From Fibrobacter sp. (GTDB taxonomy: Bacteria > Fibrobacterota > Fibrobacteria > Fibrobacterales > Fibrobacteraceae), in contig JAKSIE010000005.1 in NCBI GenBank assembly GCA_024398995.1, forward strand, positions 1 to 64,000: DNA of 64,000 nucleotides, in the 5' to 3' direction. Each line of letters begins with the position of its first letter. The stretch's first letter is position 1. The position numbers were made by a program, and so were the translations under genes. This document shows positions 53,066 to 61,646 of this stretch, one piece after another. The notes below the pieces were generated by a model. It searched no databases and had not been told where the DNA came from. It saw only the letters and a program-made list of their open reading frames with translations.

Positions 53066-54501
53066 TGCTGTCTGAAACTTTGATGAAGAACTTGAATGTT
53101 CAAGGTTTGTGCGACGACTCCCGCCGCGTGAAGACCAATGATTTGTTCTTCTCTATTCCTGCTGTAGGCGCAGATGAATTTGCTCGCAACGCTATTGCTG
53201 CCGGTGCTGTTGCTGTTGTTGCAGAAACCACCGCTCCTGAGGGGCTCACTTCCATGTGGATTCAGGTTTCTGATGTTCGCGCCGCTCGCCTGGAAGCCGC
53301 AAAGATTTTCTACAAGGATCCTTTCTCCAAGCTGGCCTGCCACGCCATTACAGGCACCAATGGCAAGACCACTAGCGCTTTCCTCATGGACGCTATGTTG
53401 ACCGCCGCTGGCCACAAGGTCGCTTTGCTGGGTACCATCAAGAATAAGGTAGGGAATGTTTCTGTTCCCGCAAACCTGACTACCCCGGGCCTCTTGGATC
53501 TGTTTGCATTTGCTGCTAAGGCTGTAGAAGTGGGTTGCACTGACTTGGTCATGGAAGCTTCTTCCCATGCACTCCATCAGGGGCGTGTAGCAGGCATTAG
53601 CTACAAGAGTGGTTTGTTCAGCAACCTGACTCAGGATCACTTGGACTACCACAAGACAATGGAAGCCTACTTTGAGGCAAAGAAGCTTTTGTTCACCAAG
53701 TATCAGGCTGCTGATGGCGTTTCTGTCATTAACGTGGATGACGAACATGGTGCAATGCTTTGCGAAGAATTGAAGAAGGCTGGCCGCAAGGTGGTTGGCG
53801 TTTCTCGCCTGGGTTCTACTGCTGCCGATGTTAAGCCCAATGGTGTTGTCGAAAATACTGAAGATGGACTTAAGTTTGACTTGGCTGGCTTTGGCGCCTC
53901 CGTCGCAGAAACGCATTTCGAAACTGCACTTTGCGGCGACTTCAACGTGGATAATGTGATGCTGGTTCTTTCCTGGGCGAAGGCTATTGGACTTTCCAAG
54001 GTAGCCATGGATAAGGCTCTCGCAGAAGTTCGCGTGCCTGGCCGTTTTGAAAAAGTCTGGAACAAGAACGGCGTTCACGTTGTTGTGGACTACGCCCATA
54101 CTCCCGACGCTTTGGAACGCGTGCTGGCAACTGCCCGCTCCCTTTGCCGCGGCAAGCTCTCTACCGTATTTGGCTGCGGCGGTGACCGCGATAAGACCAA
54201 GCGCCCCATTATGGGTTCCATCGCCGAAAAGATGGCAGACAAGGCTTGGCTTACCTCTGATAATCCCCGTACCGAGAATCCTACGGAAATCATCAATGAT
54301 GTCCGCGCCGGTATGAATACCGATAGGTTTGAAGTTGTAGAAAACCGTGCCGAAGCTATCGCTCGCGCTTGCGCAGAGCTTAAGGATGGCGACTGGCTGG
54401 TTGTTGCCGGTAAGGGTCACGAAGACTACCAGATCATCGGCAGGACTAAGCATCATTTTGACGACCACGAAGAAGTGGTGAAGGCAATGGCAAATGTTTA
54501 A
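53065..54501 (+). CDS. murE: UDP-MurNAc-L-Ala-D-Glu:meso-DAP ligase MurE
   Basis: 478 residues from the ATG at 53065 (AAGGAG nine bases upstream). Three Mur ligase domains: ATP loop ITGTNGKTT, carbamylated-lysine region, and the DNPR motif at 399-402 that selects meso-diaminopimelate over lysine. The peptidoglycan should therefore be of the DAP type, as in diderms. Overlaps ftsI by one base and murF by eight. Confidence 0.96.
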   Translation: MLSETLMKNLNVQGLCDDSRRVKTNDLFFSIPAVGADEFARNAIAAGAVAVVAETTAPEGLTSMWIQVSDVRAARLEAAKIFYKDPFSKLACHAITGTNGKTTSAFLMDAMLTAAGHKVALLGTIKNKVGNVSVPANLTTPGLLDLFAFAAKAVEVGCTDLVMEASSHALHQGRVAGISYKSGLFSNLTQDHLDYHKTMEAYFEAKKLLFTKYQAADGVSVINVDDEHGAMLCEELKKAGRKVVGVSRLGSTAADVKPNGVVENTEDGLKFDLAGFGASVAETHFETALCGDFNVDNVMLVLSWAKAIGLSKVAMDKALAEVRVPGRFEKVWNKNGVHVVVDYAHTPDALERVLATARSLCRGKLSTVFGCGGDRDKTKRPIMGSIAEKMADKAWLTSDNPRTENPTEIINDVRAGMNTDRFEVVENRAEAIARACAELKDGDWLVVAGKGHEDYQIIGRTKHHFDDHEEVVKAMANV

Positions 54502-55876
54502 GCTTGATTTGACAATTAAGAAATTACTTGAAATCCTGGAGACCACCGCGGTGGGCGTCAATGGACGTACCATGAACCGCAAGGTGAATCTTTGCATGGA
54601 TTCTAGAGAACCGGCCAAGGGTGTTGTATTTTGGCCGATTAAGGGCGCACGTTTTGATGCCCACCAGTTTGTACCTCAGATGGAAAAGGATGGAGCGCTG
54701 ATGAGCGTTGTAAATCAGGATGCCGCAGGCATTGAAACTTTCAAGATGTATGCACCGGTGGACGATACCACCAAGGCTCTGTTGAAGCTTGCTAAAGGCT
54801 ATCAGCGTGGCTTTAAGGTTAAGAAAGTTGCCATTACCGGTAGCAACGGCAAGACCACTACTAAGGAAATGGTCAAGACTGTTCTTTCTGCAAAGTACAA
54901 TACTCATGCTACTGCTGGCAACTTCAATAACCACATTGGCGTACCTATGACTTTGTTCCAGCTGAAGCACTCTCACGAGGCTGCTGTTGTCGAAATGGGT
55001 ACCAGTGGCCCAGATGAAATTCGTCCGCTGTCCTTGGCAACTGAACCCGATGTTGCCGTGATTACCAACATTGGCGCTAGCCACTTGGAACGCCTTGGCG
55101 ACTTGGACGGCGTCTTTGCCGAAAAGAAAACTATTACCGCAGGCCTCAAGAAGGGCGGTCTTCTCATTGTGAATGCCGATGATCCTCGTCTTTGCAAGTG
55201 CCGTACCAACACCAGCTACAAGGTTGTAACCTTCGGCATCAAGCGTGGCATCTACAAGCCCGAAAAGTTGACCTATAACGAAGACAACTGCGCAACATTC
55301 TACTTGGGTCGCACCAAGTTCACCTTGAATGTTCCTGGTATCCACAACGTTTATAACGCTCTGGCAGCAATCGCCGTGGGCGAGGCCTACAAGATTTCCA
55401 AGACCGAAATCGCAAAGGCTCTGGCTAGCTTCCGTTCTACCAATATGCGTATGGAACTGAAGAAGGCCAACGGTTTCCAGGTTGTTTCCGACTGCTATAA
55501 CGCAAATCCCTCTTCTACCAAGATGGCTTTGCAGACCATCGGCAACATGAAGGTTTCTCGCCGCATCGCCATTCTGGGCGATATGTTGGAACTTGGCAAG
55601 TTGACCGACCAGCTTCACCAGGAAATGGGCGAAATGGTCCCTGAAATGAACTTTGATATGCTCTTTACCGTGGGTGAAAAGGCAAAGCTCTATGTGAAGG
55701 GCGCAAAGTCCAAGGGTATGAAAAAGGCTTATCACTTTGATTCCGTGCAGGCTTTGATCGACAGCCTCACCGAAGTTGTTGCTGAAGGCGACGTGCTCCT
55801 GATCAAGGGCAGCCGCGGAATGCACATGGAACAGGTTGTCGATGCGATGCTCCGTCTCACTTCTGTAAAGGCATAA
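54494..55876 (+). CDS. murF: UDP-MurNAc-tripeptide:D-Ala-D-Ala ligase MurF
   Basis: 460 residues. Typical Mur ligase with ITGSNGKTTTKEM, ATAGNFNNHIGVPMTLFQL, EMGTSGPDEIRPLS and DCYNANPSSTKMAL. It adds D-Ala-D-Ala to make UDP-MurNAc-pentapeptide. In most bacteria mraY and murD follow murF; here ftsW follows directly after 14 bp. Confidence 0.96.
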   Translation: MFKLDLTIKKLLEILETTAVGVNGRTMNRKVNLCMDSREPAKGVVFWPIKGARFDAHQFVPQMEKDGALMSVVNQDAAGIETFKMYAPVDDTTKALLKLAKGYQRGFKVKKVAITGSNGKTTTKEMVKTVLSAKYNTHATAGNFNNHIGVPMTLFQLKHSHEAAVVEMGTSGPDEIRPLSLATEPDVAVITNIGASHLERLGDLDGVFAEKKTITAGLKKGGLLIVNADDPRLCKCRTNTSYKVVTFGIKRGIYKPEKLTYNEDNCATFYLGRTKFTLNVPGIHNVYNALAAIAVGEAYKISKTEIAKALASFRSTNMRMELKKANGFQVVSDCYNANPSSTKMALQTIGNMKVSRRIAILGDMLELGKLTDQLHQEMGEMVPEMNFDMLFTVGEKAKLYVKGAKSKGMKKAYHFDSVQALIDSLTEVVAEGDVLLIKGSRGMHMEQVVDAMLRLTSVKA

Positions 55877-55890
55877 GGACTTTAGACTTA

Positions 55891-57063
55891 ATGGAAAATT
55901 CTGTTCAAAATGGCGGCATGAACAAGATCCTCTTAGTAGTGACCTTGTTACTGATTTGCTTTGGTGTGGCAGAGGTGTATACCGCCTCCGCTCCCTTGGC
56001 TATCGCCAATGGTCAAACAGCAGAATTTTACATGATTAAGCATTTCCAGAAGGTTATTCCGGGACTTTTCTTTATTTTCGTGTTCAGTTTTGTGGATTAT
56101 AAGCACTGGCGCTGGCTTGGAAGACTTGCGTTTGGTGTGGGAGTTGTCTTGACTATCGCAGCACTTGTGTCTGGCCATGGCGTTAAGGGCGCAAGCCGTT
56201 GGTTCCTTGGTATTCAGCCTTCTGAAATCATGAAGCTTGGCATGTTTGTCCTGTTGTGCGAAAAGCTTTCCTTGGCAGGCAACAATATTAAGACTTTGAA
56301 GTGCTCTGTGATCCAGCCTGCGGTTCCTGTGGGTATTACAGCAATTCTTTTGGCTTTGCAGCCTAACTATTCCATGATGCTCATCATCCTGATTATTGTG
56401 GGTTGTGTTATGCTGACTGCCGGCGTGAACTTGAAGTATATGGCATATGCTGTTGGTGCGGCAATTCCTGTGATTCTTGTTAAGTTGATGACATCCCCGC
56501 ATTCTCGCGCTCGAATTCTCGCATTCTTTGCTGACGAGGGCGAAATGGCTGCTTCTAGCTACCAGAGTGAGCATGCTTTGCAGGCACTGGGTAATGGTGG
56601 TCTCTTTGGAACAGGCTTTGGTCAGGGTGTCTTGAAGTGGGGTTATTTGCCGGAAGCTCACAAGGATGTGGTTTATTCTGTAATTGGTGAAGAACTTGGA
56701 TTTGTTGGAACGTTCACTGTGCTGGTGCTGTTCACCTTGCTTTTCGCTCAGGGCTTTAAGATTGCACAGCATGCCTCTACTCGCTTTGGCAAGTATCTGG
56801 CTTTGGCAATGACTCTTTCCATTTTCATGAATTTTGCAATTCACGTTTGCGTGAGTGTGGATCTTGGCCCGACGACTGGTCAGCCGCTGCCCTTCATTAG
56901 CTTTGGCGGTACAAACCTGATCTATTCGTCTGTAGCCGTTGGAATTTTGCTGAATATCTCTCGCCCGAATTCCGGCCGCCTGATTAAGGAACCGTATGCC
57001 GGAAGATCCTCGCTTGAAACCAGCGTATTTAGAAATGTCGAACTTACAAGGAGTGGCGTATGA
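55891..57063 (+). CDS. ftsW: Septal peptidoglycan polymerase FtsW
   Basis: 390 residues of SEDS type with about ten TM helices. Family landmarks: GVKGASRWFLGIQPSEIMKL (with the conserved Gln-Pro-Ser-Glu), ALQALGNGGLFGTGFGQGV, SVIGEELGFVG and GQPLPFISFGGTNL at the end. FtsW polymerises glycan strands at the septum with FtsI. A four-base overlap with murG. Confidence 0.95.
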   Translation: MENSVQNGGMNKILLVVTLLLICFGVAEVYTASAPLAIANGQTAEFYMIKHFQKVIPGLFFIFVFSFVDYKHWRWLGRLAFGVGVVLTIAALVSGHGVKGASRWFLGIQPSEIMKLGMFVLLCEKLSLAGNNIKTLKCSVIQPAVPVGITAILLALQPNYSMMLIILIIVGCVMLTAGVNLKYMAYAVGAAIPVILVKLMTSPHSRARILAFFADEGEMAASSYQSEHALQALGNGGLFGTGFGQGVLKWGYLPEAHKDVVYSVIGEELGFVGTFTVLVLFTLLFAQGFKIAQHASTRFGKYLALAMTLSIFMNFAIHVCVSVDLGPTTGQPLPFISFGGTNLIYSSVAVGILLNISRPNSGRLIKEPYAGRSSLETSVFRNVELTRSGV

Positions 57064-58130
57064 AGAAGTTTCTTTTCGTATGCGGAGGAACCGGTGGTCA
57101 CATTTTCCCGGCAGTAGCTATTGCTGATAGCCTTAAGAAGATGGGCGTGACCGACATTACTTTTGCAGGTCGTAAGGGTTCTATGGAAGAACGCTTGGTT
57201 GCCAAGAACTGGCCCTACGAATACATTTCTGCAGAACCTCTGCATCGCGGTCCGTTCCTTAAGAACTTGGCTTTGCCCTTTAAACTGACCAAGTCCCTGG
57301 TTCGCGCCAAGAGCGTTATCAAGAAGGTAAACCCGGACGTTGTGGTGGCTACTGGTGGCTATGTTTCTCTGCCTATCGTTTTGGCTGCAGGCTCCATGGG
57401 TATCCCTGTTTATCTGCAGGAACAGAATGCTGTTGCTGGCATCGCCAACAAGGTTGGCTCCCGTTATGCAAAGACCGTGTTTGTAACTTCCGAAGAAGCT
57501 GGCAAGTTCTTCCCCATTGAAAAGATCCGCATTCTGGGCAATCCTGTTCGTGAATTGCCTAAGGAAGACTCTCTGCCCCGTCCTGCTGAATTTGCAGAAG
57601 GCAAGAAGGCTGTGTTTATCGTTGGCGGCTCTCAGGGTGCTTCTGGCATCAACATCAAGATCGAAGAAAGCATCAAGGCAATTACCGCCCGTGATGATGT
57701 TTCCGTAGTCTGGCAGGTTGGCGTAAAGAATGTTGACGCTATCAACTCTCGCGTTGGCGAACTGCCCAACGTTGCTGTGCGCGGCTTCTTGGACGGCATC
57801 TACTCCTACATGAAGCACGCCGACTTGATTATCAGCCGCGCTGGTGCTTCTGCCCTTGCAGAAATTCTTGCCTTCGGTAAGCCCTCTATCTTGCTTCCGT
57901 TCCCGCACGCTACCGCTAACCATCAGGAACACAACGCTCGTGTGGTGGAAAAGGCTGGTGCTGCTCTGGTTGAATTGGATGGCGAAGCAAATCATTTGTG
58001 GGAAAAGGTGGAAACCCTTTTGGCCGACGAAAAGCGCCTGGCCGACATGGCCGCTGCAGCAAAGACTTTGGGTATGCCCGATGCTGCTGACCAGATTGCT
58101 CAAATTATCCTGGATAAGGAGAATGGCTAA
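57060..58130 (+). CDS. murG: UDP-GlcNAc:lipid I transferase MurG
   Basis: 356 residues. GT-B fold with the GGTGGHIFPA loop at the N-terminus, the second G-rich loop (VGGSQGASGIN) and the nucleotide site ISRAGASALAEILAFGKPSILLPFPHA. It makes lipid II from lipid I at the inner face of the membrane. Its substrate is made by MraY, which is not in this cluster. Overlaps murC by one base. Confidence 0.96.
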   Translation: MKKFLFVCGGTGGHIFPAVAIADSLKKMGVTDITFAGRKGSMEERLVAKNWPYEYISAEPLHRGPFLKNLALPFKLTKSLVRAKSVIKKVNPDVVVATGGYVSLPIVLAAGSMGIPVYLQEQNAVAGIANKVGSRYAKTVFVTSEEAGKFFPIEKIRILGNPVRELPKEDSLPRPAEFAEGKKAVFIVGGSQGASGINIKIEESIKAITARDDVSVVWQVGVKNVDAINSRVGELPNVAVRGFLDGIYSYMKHADLIISRAGASALAEILAFGKPSILLPFPHATANHQEHNARVVEKAGAALVELDGEANHLWEKVETLLADEKRLADMAAAAKTLGMPDAADQIAQIILDKENG

Positions 58131-59512
58131 TGCAGCTGAATGATTGCAAACGTGTTCGTCGCTTACATTTCGTGGGCATCGGTGGCGCCGGTATGTCCGG
58201 TATTGCCGAAGTGCTTCATGCCAATGGCTTTGAAGTCAGTGGCTCCGATATGAGCGAAAGCACCGTTGTAGAATATTTGAGAAACTTGGGTATCCGCGTG
58301 GATCCCAGGCATGACGCAAAGAATGTTGAAGACGCTGACCTGGTGATTTATTCCTCTGCAGTTCCCTTTGATAATCCGGAACTGGTTGAAGCTCGTAACC
58401 GCCGTATTCCCGTAATCAAGCGCGCAGAAATGCTGGGCGAATTGATGCGTATGAAGTACACCCTGTCTATTGCTGGTACTCACGGCAAGACTACCACTAC
58501 TTCTATTGTTGGTGAAATTTGGGAAGAAGCTGGATTGGATCCCACCATCATCGTAGGCGGTGTGGTGAAGGGCCACGGCAGTGGTGCCAAGGTGGGTAAG
58601 GGCAATTACCTTATCGCAGAATCCGATGAGTTTGACCGTAGCTTCCTTTCTATGATGCCGTCCTCTGCCATCATTACCAATATTGATGCCGACCATCTGG
58701 ATACCTACGAGAATATCGAAGACATTAAGGACGCTTTTGTCCAGTTTGCCAACAAGATCCCGTTCTATGGCCAGATCATCCTGTGTCTGGACGATCCCAA
58801 TGTGCAGCAGATTCTTGCTCGCCTGAAGAAGCCCGTGATTACCTACGGTTTCTCCCGTCAGGCAAAGTACCGCGTGGACAACCTTCGCTTTGAAAAGGGT
58901 TTCCCCGTGTTTGAAATTTTGAACGATGGCAAAAGCTTGGGCGAATTCCGCCTTAAGATTCCTGGCCGTCACAACGTGCTGAACGCCACTGCCGCTGTTG
59001 CTTTGGCTGTTGAAGAAGGTATCTCTGCTGACATTGCCCGCAAGGCTGTAGCAGCCTTCGAAGGTGTAAAGCGCCGCTTTGAATTTATTGGTGAAAAGAA
59101 TGGTGTCATGGTTTTCGACGACTACGCTCATCATCCCACCGAAGCTACCGCAACCCTCCTGGGCTTCCGCGATGCTTTCCCGGACAAGCGTATCATCGTT
59201 GCTTTCCAGCCTCATCTCTTTACCCGTACCCGCGACCAGCACGAAGCTTTTGGTAGTGCATTTGCCAACTGCGACGTTCTGCTTGCAACCGACATTTATC
59301 CCGCCCGTGAAAAGCCCATCGAAGGCGTTACCGGAGCTTTGGTTGCCAATAGCGCCACTGCCCGCGGCCACCGCGATGCACGTTTCATTGGCGACCAGAT
59401 GAACTTGCTCCCCATTTTGAAGAAGGAACTTCGCGAAGGCGACGTTGTTGTTCTGATGGGTGCAGGCAGCATCTACAAACTTGGTGAAACAATTCTCGAG
59501 GAATGCATCTAG
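58130..59512 (+). CDS. murC: UDP-N-acetylmuramate:L-alanine ligase MurC
   Basis: 460 residues. N-terminal Rossmann motif HFVGIGGAGMSGIAEVL, ATP loop SIAGTHGKTTTTS, DEFDRSFL, and the C-terminal VFDDYAHHPTEATATL. It adds the first amino acid of the stem peptide. Starts with an overlapping TAATG after murG; ftsQ follows after 20 bp. Confidence 0.96.
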   Translation: MQLNDCKRVRRLHFVGIGGAGMSGIAEVLHANGFEVSGSDMSESTVVEYLRNLGIRVDPRHDAKNVEDADLVIYSSAVPFDNPELVEARNRRIPVIKRAEMLGELMRMKYTLSIAGTHGKTTTTSIVGEIWEEAGLDPTIIVGGVVKGHGSGAKVGKGNYLIAESDEFDRSFLSMMPSSAIITNIDADHLDTYENIEDIKDAFVQFANKIPFYGQIILCLDDPNVQQILARLKKPVITYGFSRQAKYRVDNLRFEKGFPVFEILNDGKSLGEFRLKIPGRHNVLNATAAVALAVEEGISADIARKAVAAFEGVKRRFEFIGEKNGVMVFDDYAHHPTEATATLLGFRDAFPDKRIIVAFQPHLFTRTRDQHEAFGSAFANCDVLLATDIYPAREKPIEGVTGALVANSATARGHRDARFIGDQMNLLPILKKELREGDVVVLMGAGSIYKLGETILEECI

Positions 59513-59532
59513 GCAAAATAGGAACGTAACAC

Positions 59533-60375
59533 TTGAAGCAGAAAGAAACCACATTATTTGGCCGCAGAATTGGCTACAACGAGCGCAAACGCAAGGAAGC
59601 TCGTGTTCAGAAGGTAAAGTCTGACACAGCTCGAATCGCTCGCTGGTTTAAGCGTGGTGGCTGGATTTTGCTCCTGCTCATCGTGGCTGGTGCTGCTGTC
59701 TTGTGGCATGAACGTTTCTATCTGCAGAGATTCAATCCTCTGGAACTTCGTCACTTGCAGTTTGTGGAAATCGAAGGTAACCGTATGCTTTCTTGGGAAG
59801 ACGTGATGCAGAACGCTCAGGTGGAAACCGGCATGCTCATGTCTGAACTGGACGCAGACTCTGTAGCAGCAAACCTGATGCAGATTCCGTTGATCAGTTC
59901 CGTGGAAGTAGAAAAGAAGTTCCCTTCTTCTTTGACCATCAGACTGCAGGAGTCCTCTCCGGTGCTCTCTGTTCTTTCCGAAGGAAAGGCAAAGGTGTTC
60001 TCCGAGAAGGGAATCTCCATGCCACTTTCCATGGCTACGGCTATGCGCTTGCCGGTGTTGGAAAATGGTTCTCTGGAAAAGGTTGAAGTGATTGCAACCT
60101 TCCTGGATACCATGAGAAAAATGAACAGTGCCTTGTATGAAGATGTTTCCCAGGTGGGTTGGGACGAACAGAACAAGGCAGTAGAAGTGTTTTTTCGAGA
60201 TGCAGGATATCGCGTCCTTTATCCGGCATCTGGATGGCAGAAAGAAGACTTCGCCCTTTATGAAGCATTGGGTGAAGGCTTTGCCAAGGACTTGCATTGT
60301 GCAGGCGAGGTGGACATGAGATTTCATGGCTTTGCTTATGTAAGGAATTTTGATAAGAGGTGCATCAATGGATGA
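59533..60375 (+). CDS. ftsQ: Cell division protein FtsQ
   Basis: 280 residues from a TTG at 59533 with AGGAACG upstream. Basic cytoplasmic N-terminus (about 1-36), one TM helix (about 38-56), and a POTRA domain (about 70-140, LQFVEIEGNRMLSWEDVMQN, SSVEVEKKFPSSLTIRL), then the beta domain. FtsQ links FtsL/FtsB to the divisome. It overlaps ftsA by eight bases. Confidence 0.9.
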   Translation: MKQKETTLFGRRIGYNERKRKEARVQKVKSDTARIARWFKRGGWILLLLIVAGAAVLWHERFYLQRFNPLELRHLQFVEIEGNRMLSWEDVMQNAQVETGMLMSELDADSVAANLMQIPLISSVEVEKKFPSSLTIRLQESSPVLSVLSEGKAKVFSEKGISMPLSMATAMRLPVLENGSLEKVEVIATFLDTMRKMNSALYEDVSQVGWDEQNKAVEVFFRDAGYRVLYPASGWQKEDFALYEALGEGFAKDLHCAGEVDMRFHGFAYVRNFDKRCING

Positions 60376-61609
60376 TAACAAGCAACCCATAAGGAAAGAA
60401 GATTACATCTTTGGCCTTGATATCGGGGCTTCTAAGGTGAATCTGTTTGTAGGTATTTCCGAAGGAAGTTCTGTCCGCGTTGTAGAATGCGGTGACTTCC
60501 CGTTGGCAAATGCGGAAGAGTTCGACCTGATCGTTGAAACTCTGCAGAAGGCTGCTTCCCAGCTGGAACTTTCCGCTGGCGTAGATGTACGCGATGTGTA
60601 CGTGGGCATTGCTGGTAAGAATGTCCAGTCTTACAGCTGTGACGGTATCATTACTTTGCCCACCGGCGAAGTTCGTGAAGAAGATATTGATAGCGTCCAG
60701 AAGCAGGCAAGTACCCTTCCTCCTTCTGCCGGAGATATTATTCATATTTTCCCCGGCGAGTATATGGTTGACGACGATGGTCCCATCCGTAATCCCAAGG
60801 GCCGTTCCGGTCGCCGTTTGAAGGCAAATGTTCAGGTGGTCACCTCCCGCCAGAACTCTCTGCAGAACCTGCAGAAGTGCATTCAGAAGGCTGGCCTCAA
60901 TGTGGCTGGATTCGTGCTGGAACCATTGGCTGCTGCAAGCGCTGTCCTTACCGATGACGAACGCGAATTGGGAGTCGCTCTAGTGGATATCGGTGCTGGT
61001 TCTGCCGACATTGCAGTTTTTGTTAACGACTCTGTTCGCTATACGGCTTCGTTGGACTTGGCTGGTAACGTCATTACCAGCGACATCAGCAAGTGCCTTA
61101 ATGTTCCTATTGCCCTCTCCAAGGCAGAGGACATCAAGAAGAAGTATGGCACCTGCGTTATCAGCAACTTGATTGAAGACGAAACCTTCCCGGTTCCCGC
61201 TGTAGGTGAACGCGGCGACGTTCCTTGCTCTCGCAAACTTCTTGCTCAGGTCATTACAGCTCGCGTTACTGAAATTTTCCAGTTGCTGGCAAAGGATCTC
61301 AAGAAGCACCAGATGGACTCCATTGTCAATGGTGGCATTGTCCTGACTGGTGGTTGCTGCGCCTTGGATGGTATTGAAAATGCGGCTTCCAAGGCATTTG
61401 GCAAGCCCGTTCGCATTGGCCGTCCCAAGGGCATGAGCGGTATTCAGGAAGCATACCAGAATCCGTCTTACGCAACAGGTATTGGACTTCTCTACTACGC
61501 AAATAAGCAGGCCCGTGAAAAGAAGAAGGGCGAAACCGGCACCCAGATTGCTGTTTCCGTCAAGAAGGGCTTCCAGCGTGTTCTTGAAGTCATCAAAGCT
61601 TATCTATAA
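60368..61609 (+). CDS. ftsA: Cell division protein FtsA
   Basis: 413 residues from the ATG at 60368, with GAGG seven bases upstream. Actin-like ATPase: phosphate loops GLDIGASKVNLFV and VDIGAGSADIAVF, the SHS2/1C insertion (about 85-165), LTGGCCALDGI, and a C-terminal amphipathic helix (about 399-413, KKGFQRVLEVIKAYL) that binds membrane. FtsA tethers FtsZ filaments to the inner membrane. Confidence 0.95.
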   Translation: MDDNKQPIRKEDYIFGLDIGASKVNLFVGISEGSSVRVVECGDFPLANAEEFDLIVETLQKAASQLELSAGVDVRDVYVGIAGKNVQSYSCDGIITLPTGEVREEDIDSVQKQASTLPPSAGDIIHIFPGEYMVDDDGPIRNPKGRSGRRLKANVQVVTSRQNSLQNLQKCIQKAGLNVAGFVLEPLAAASAVLTDDERELGVALVDIGAGSADIAVFVNDSVRYTASLDLAGNVITSDISKCLNVPIALSKAEDIKKKYGTCVISNLIEDETFPVPAVGERGDVPCSRKLLAQVITARVTEIFQLLAKDLKKHQMDSIVNGGIVLTGGCCALDGIENAASKAFGKPVRIGRPKGMSGIQEAYQNPSYATGIGLLYYANKQAREKKKGETGTQIAVSVKKGFQRVLEVIKAYL

Positions 61610-61646
61610 ACAACATCAACACTCAAACAATCAGGGAGATTAAATC

